A stretch of 7,273 bases of DNA from Bacteroidales bacterium UBA4284 (GTDB lineage Bacteria > Bacteroidota > Bacteroidia > Bacteroidales > UBA932). Of the stretch, positions 6,101 through 7,273 are shown piece by piece (the first letter of the stretch is position 1; every line of letters starts with the position of its first letter). The notes beneath the pieces were generated by a model that saw only the letters and a list, made by a program, of their open reading frames with translations, made no database searches and was not told where the DNA came from. Location: assembly GCA_002395925.1 (NCBI GenBank), contig DGVM01000053.1:1-7273 (forward strand), written 5' to 3'. Position numbers and translations under genes: made by a program.

Positions 6101-7273
6101 ATGAAAAGAAGAACGATTATAAGGATTCTGCTGCTCTCGGCAATGTTCGCAGCGGCTTGCTCCAGGGATTCCGGCCTTGATGGAGATACCGGGAAAGCTG
6201 CCAGGATATCGCTGACGGTCGACAATCTGCCATTGTCGAAGAGCAGCATCATTGATGATGAAGATACCGTGCACGACCTGAATATATGGGTGTACTCGTC
6301 CTCCGGAGATCTTAAGGAAACGCATTATCTGGACGGCCTTTCAATACGTACCGCCGGAGATGTCGATTTCGATACCTCGGCTGGCGGGCACAGCAGGCTC
6401 GTGCTGATAGGGAATGCCGGAAGGAGCCTGCAGGGCCCCGCGACGGGCAGCGATGCCGGAACTTATGCATTGAATTACGGAGGGGACCGCAAGCCTGTCC
6501 TGCTGGTAGGAGAAGGTAATCTGTCGCTGACTGCGACCGGGATGAGAAGTTCCGTGACTTTGTTCCGCGCCATGAGCAGGATTGCACTGAAAGCGGAACT
6601 GTCCGAAGATCTGAAAGCGGCTGGCAGCACCCTTGGAGGAAATGTCAGGGTGACGAGAGTAAGACTGTGCAATTCGCCGACCGTTTTCGCGGTGAAGCCG
6701 TCGGATGCATGGAATTCCGTCCGGAGTTACAAAGCCGTCGCCGGTACTCCATTTACGGATGGCGACTGCCTTTCGGCGGGAGATCTTGCGACGCTGCATG
6801 AAGGGGGGACGGTGTATCTGTATTCGCTGCCCAATTATACCGGGATTGCCTACACGGACCGCCCAGGAGCCGCTACGGAAGCATCCTCTTACATAGAGAT
6901 GACCATAGAATCCGATGCCGTTCCCGCCATCAGCGAAGGCGTATCCGTATGCCGCTTTTATGCCAATGACGGTGCGCAGATAGGCTTGCTTGGGGGATGC
7001 AGCTATTCCTGCATGGTCAGCATCTCGAATGAGGGAGCTGCGCACCATTGGAGGAAAGACGACTACCGTTTCGAGCAGCCGGGAACCTTCTATGCCGGCA
7101 CCAGGAAAACCATAATGTTGCATTCGGGCAACCACGATCCCGCCGGCATCAGCTTCTCTCTTTCAGAAACCCCCGGCGTCAGCGACGACGGACTGTTCCG
7201 CATAGAAGGGAAGGCTCTCTCCGGAGGCCTGTGCCACGGAGTGGTGTTGTCGAGCCGGGATGCCGGCTCCGGA
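6101..7273 (+). CDS. DUF4906-like large fimbrial tip-protein candidate, 5' part (3' end outside window)
   Basis: The frame opens at ATG 6101 and stays open for 391 codons to the right edge. The signal peptide is MKRRTIIRILLLSAMFAAAC with lipobox A-A-A-C (Cys20). A first strand ARISLTV (34-40) and S-K-S (46-48) precede the paired strands DLNIWVYSSSGDL (59-71) and SRLVLIGNAG (98-107). LFRAMSRIAL (154-163) is the 'Ravakv' helix or strand of fimbrillins. VRLCNSP (187-193), VYLYSLPNYTG (238-248), SSYIEMTIE (262-270), VCRFYAND (283-290), GCSYSCMVSIS (299-309) and HHWRKDDY (315-322) fall in the order I know from DUF4906 proteins (y-x-y-E-N/P, syIe, yRFYLG, RN..Y.v, sWR-x-D). These are large subunits or adhesins encoded at the ends of Bacteroidales fimbria operons. 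After about residue 325 a new beta-rich region begins, possibly Ig-like repeats, and runs off the window. The tip role is inferred from family and gene position. The gene starts 11 nt after the previous stop. Confidence 0.85.
   Translation, partial: MKRRTIIRILLLSAMFAAACSRDSGLDGDTGKAARISLTVDNLPLSKSSIIDDEDTVHDLNIWVYSSSGDLKETHYLDGLSIRTAGDVDFDTSAGGHSRLVLIGNAGRSLQGPATGSDAGTYALNYGGDRKPVLLVGEGNLSLTATGMRSSVTLFRAMSRIALKAELSEDLKAAGSTLGGNVRVTRVRLCNSPTVFAVKPSDAWNSVRSYKAVAGTPFTDGDCLSAGDLATLHEGGTVYLYSLPNYTGIAYTDRPGAATEASSYIEMTIESDAVPAISEGVSVCRFYANDGAQIGLLGGCSYSCMVSISNEGAAHHWRKDDYRFEQPGTFYAGTRKTIMLHSGNHDPAGISFSLSETPGVSDDGLFRIEGKALSGGLCHGVVLSSRDAGSG

Noticed and set aside
6341..7135. A 264-codon minus-strand frame opposite the DUF4906-like gene
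   Set aside because: The + strand frame is open for 391 codons with a lipoprotein signal and family motifs, which explains the region fully.
1..7273. Invertible promoter, recombinase or inverted repeats, since Bacteroidales fimbriae are often phase-variable
   Set aside because: There is no intergenic space over 11 nt and I saw no inverted repeats or recombinase here; such a switch would have to lie upstream of the window.
1..7273. SusC/SusD-type polysaccharide utilisation locus
   Set aside because: A run of Bacteroidota lipoproteins could suggest it, but there is no TonB-dependent receptor, no SusD-type sequence and no glycosidase; the fimbrillin motifs explain the genes.

Overview
The window reads as one continuous piece of a Bacteroidales-type (FimA/Mfa1, 'type V') fimbrial operon. 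All seven genes lie on the + strand, and coding sequence covers essentially the whole window. The host is most likely a GC-rich Bacteroidales (an Alistipes/Rikenellaceae-like or Cryptobacteroides-like gut lineage would fit). The reasons are the protein families, which are nearly restricted to Bacteroidota, the lipoprotein-secreted subunits, the weak or absent Shine-Dalgarno sequences and the moderately high GC content. The genus is inference only.

Layout: (1) The 3' part of a DUF3868-like, OmpA-related protein with a helical-repeat tail enters from the left edge. (2) By an ATGA overlap it meets a 358-aa fimbrillin of the FimA/Mfa1 type, the probable shaft subunit. (3) By a second ATGA overlap this meets a 266-aa FimB/Mfa2-type anchor lipoprotein. 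Then, with gaps of only 11, 4, 11 and 11 nt, come four accessory or tip candidates: (4) a 271-aa fimbrillin-like protein, (5) a 326-aa fimbrillin-like protein, (6) a 554-aa protein that appears to contain two fimbrillin modules in tandem, and (7) a DUF4906-like large tip-protein candidate that is still open at the right edge after 391 codons.

How it should work, from knowledge of Porphyromonas and Bacteroides fimbriae: subunits cross the inner membrane as lipoproteins and are carried to the outer membrane. A protease removes the first N-terminal beta strand, and the exposed groove accepts the C-terminal strand of another subunit, so the fibre polymerises. The Mfa2/FimB protein keeps its lipid anchor and ends the fibre at the cell surface, and the accessory proteins form the tip. 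The sequence fits this. Genes 2 and 4-7 have a lipobox followed 23-30 residues later by a T/S-K/R site; the anchor gene 3 lacks that site. Every complete subunit ends in a strand with a conserved Trp, preceded by Pro in all except the anchor.

The points most worth a second look are the tandem two-module subunit, the predominance of Lys over Arg at the presumed maturation site, the contrast in cysteine content between shaft and accessory subunits, and the unfinished DUF4906-like gene. I found no RNA genes, mobile elements, CRISPR arrays, terminators or convincing promoters. No gene-free stretch exceeds 11 nt.
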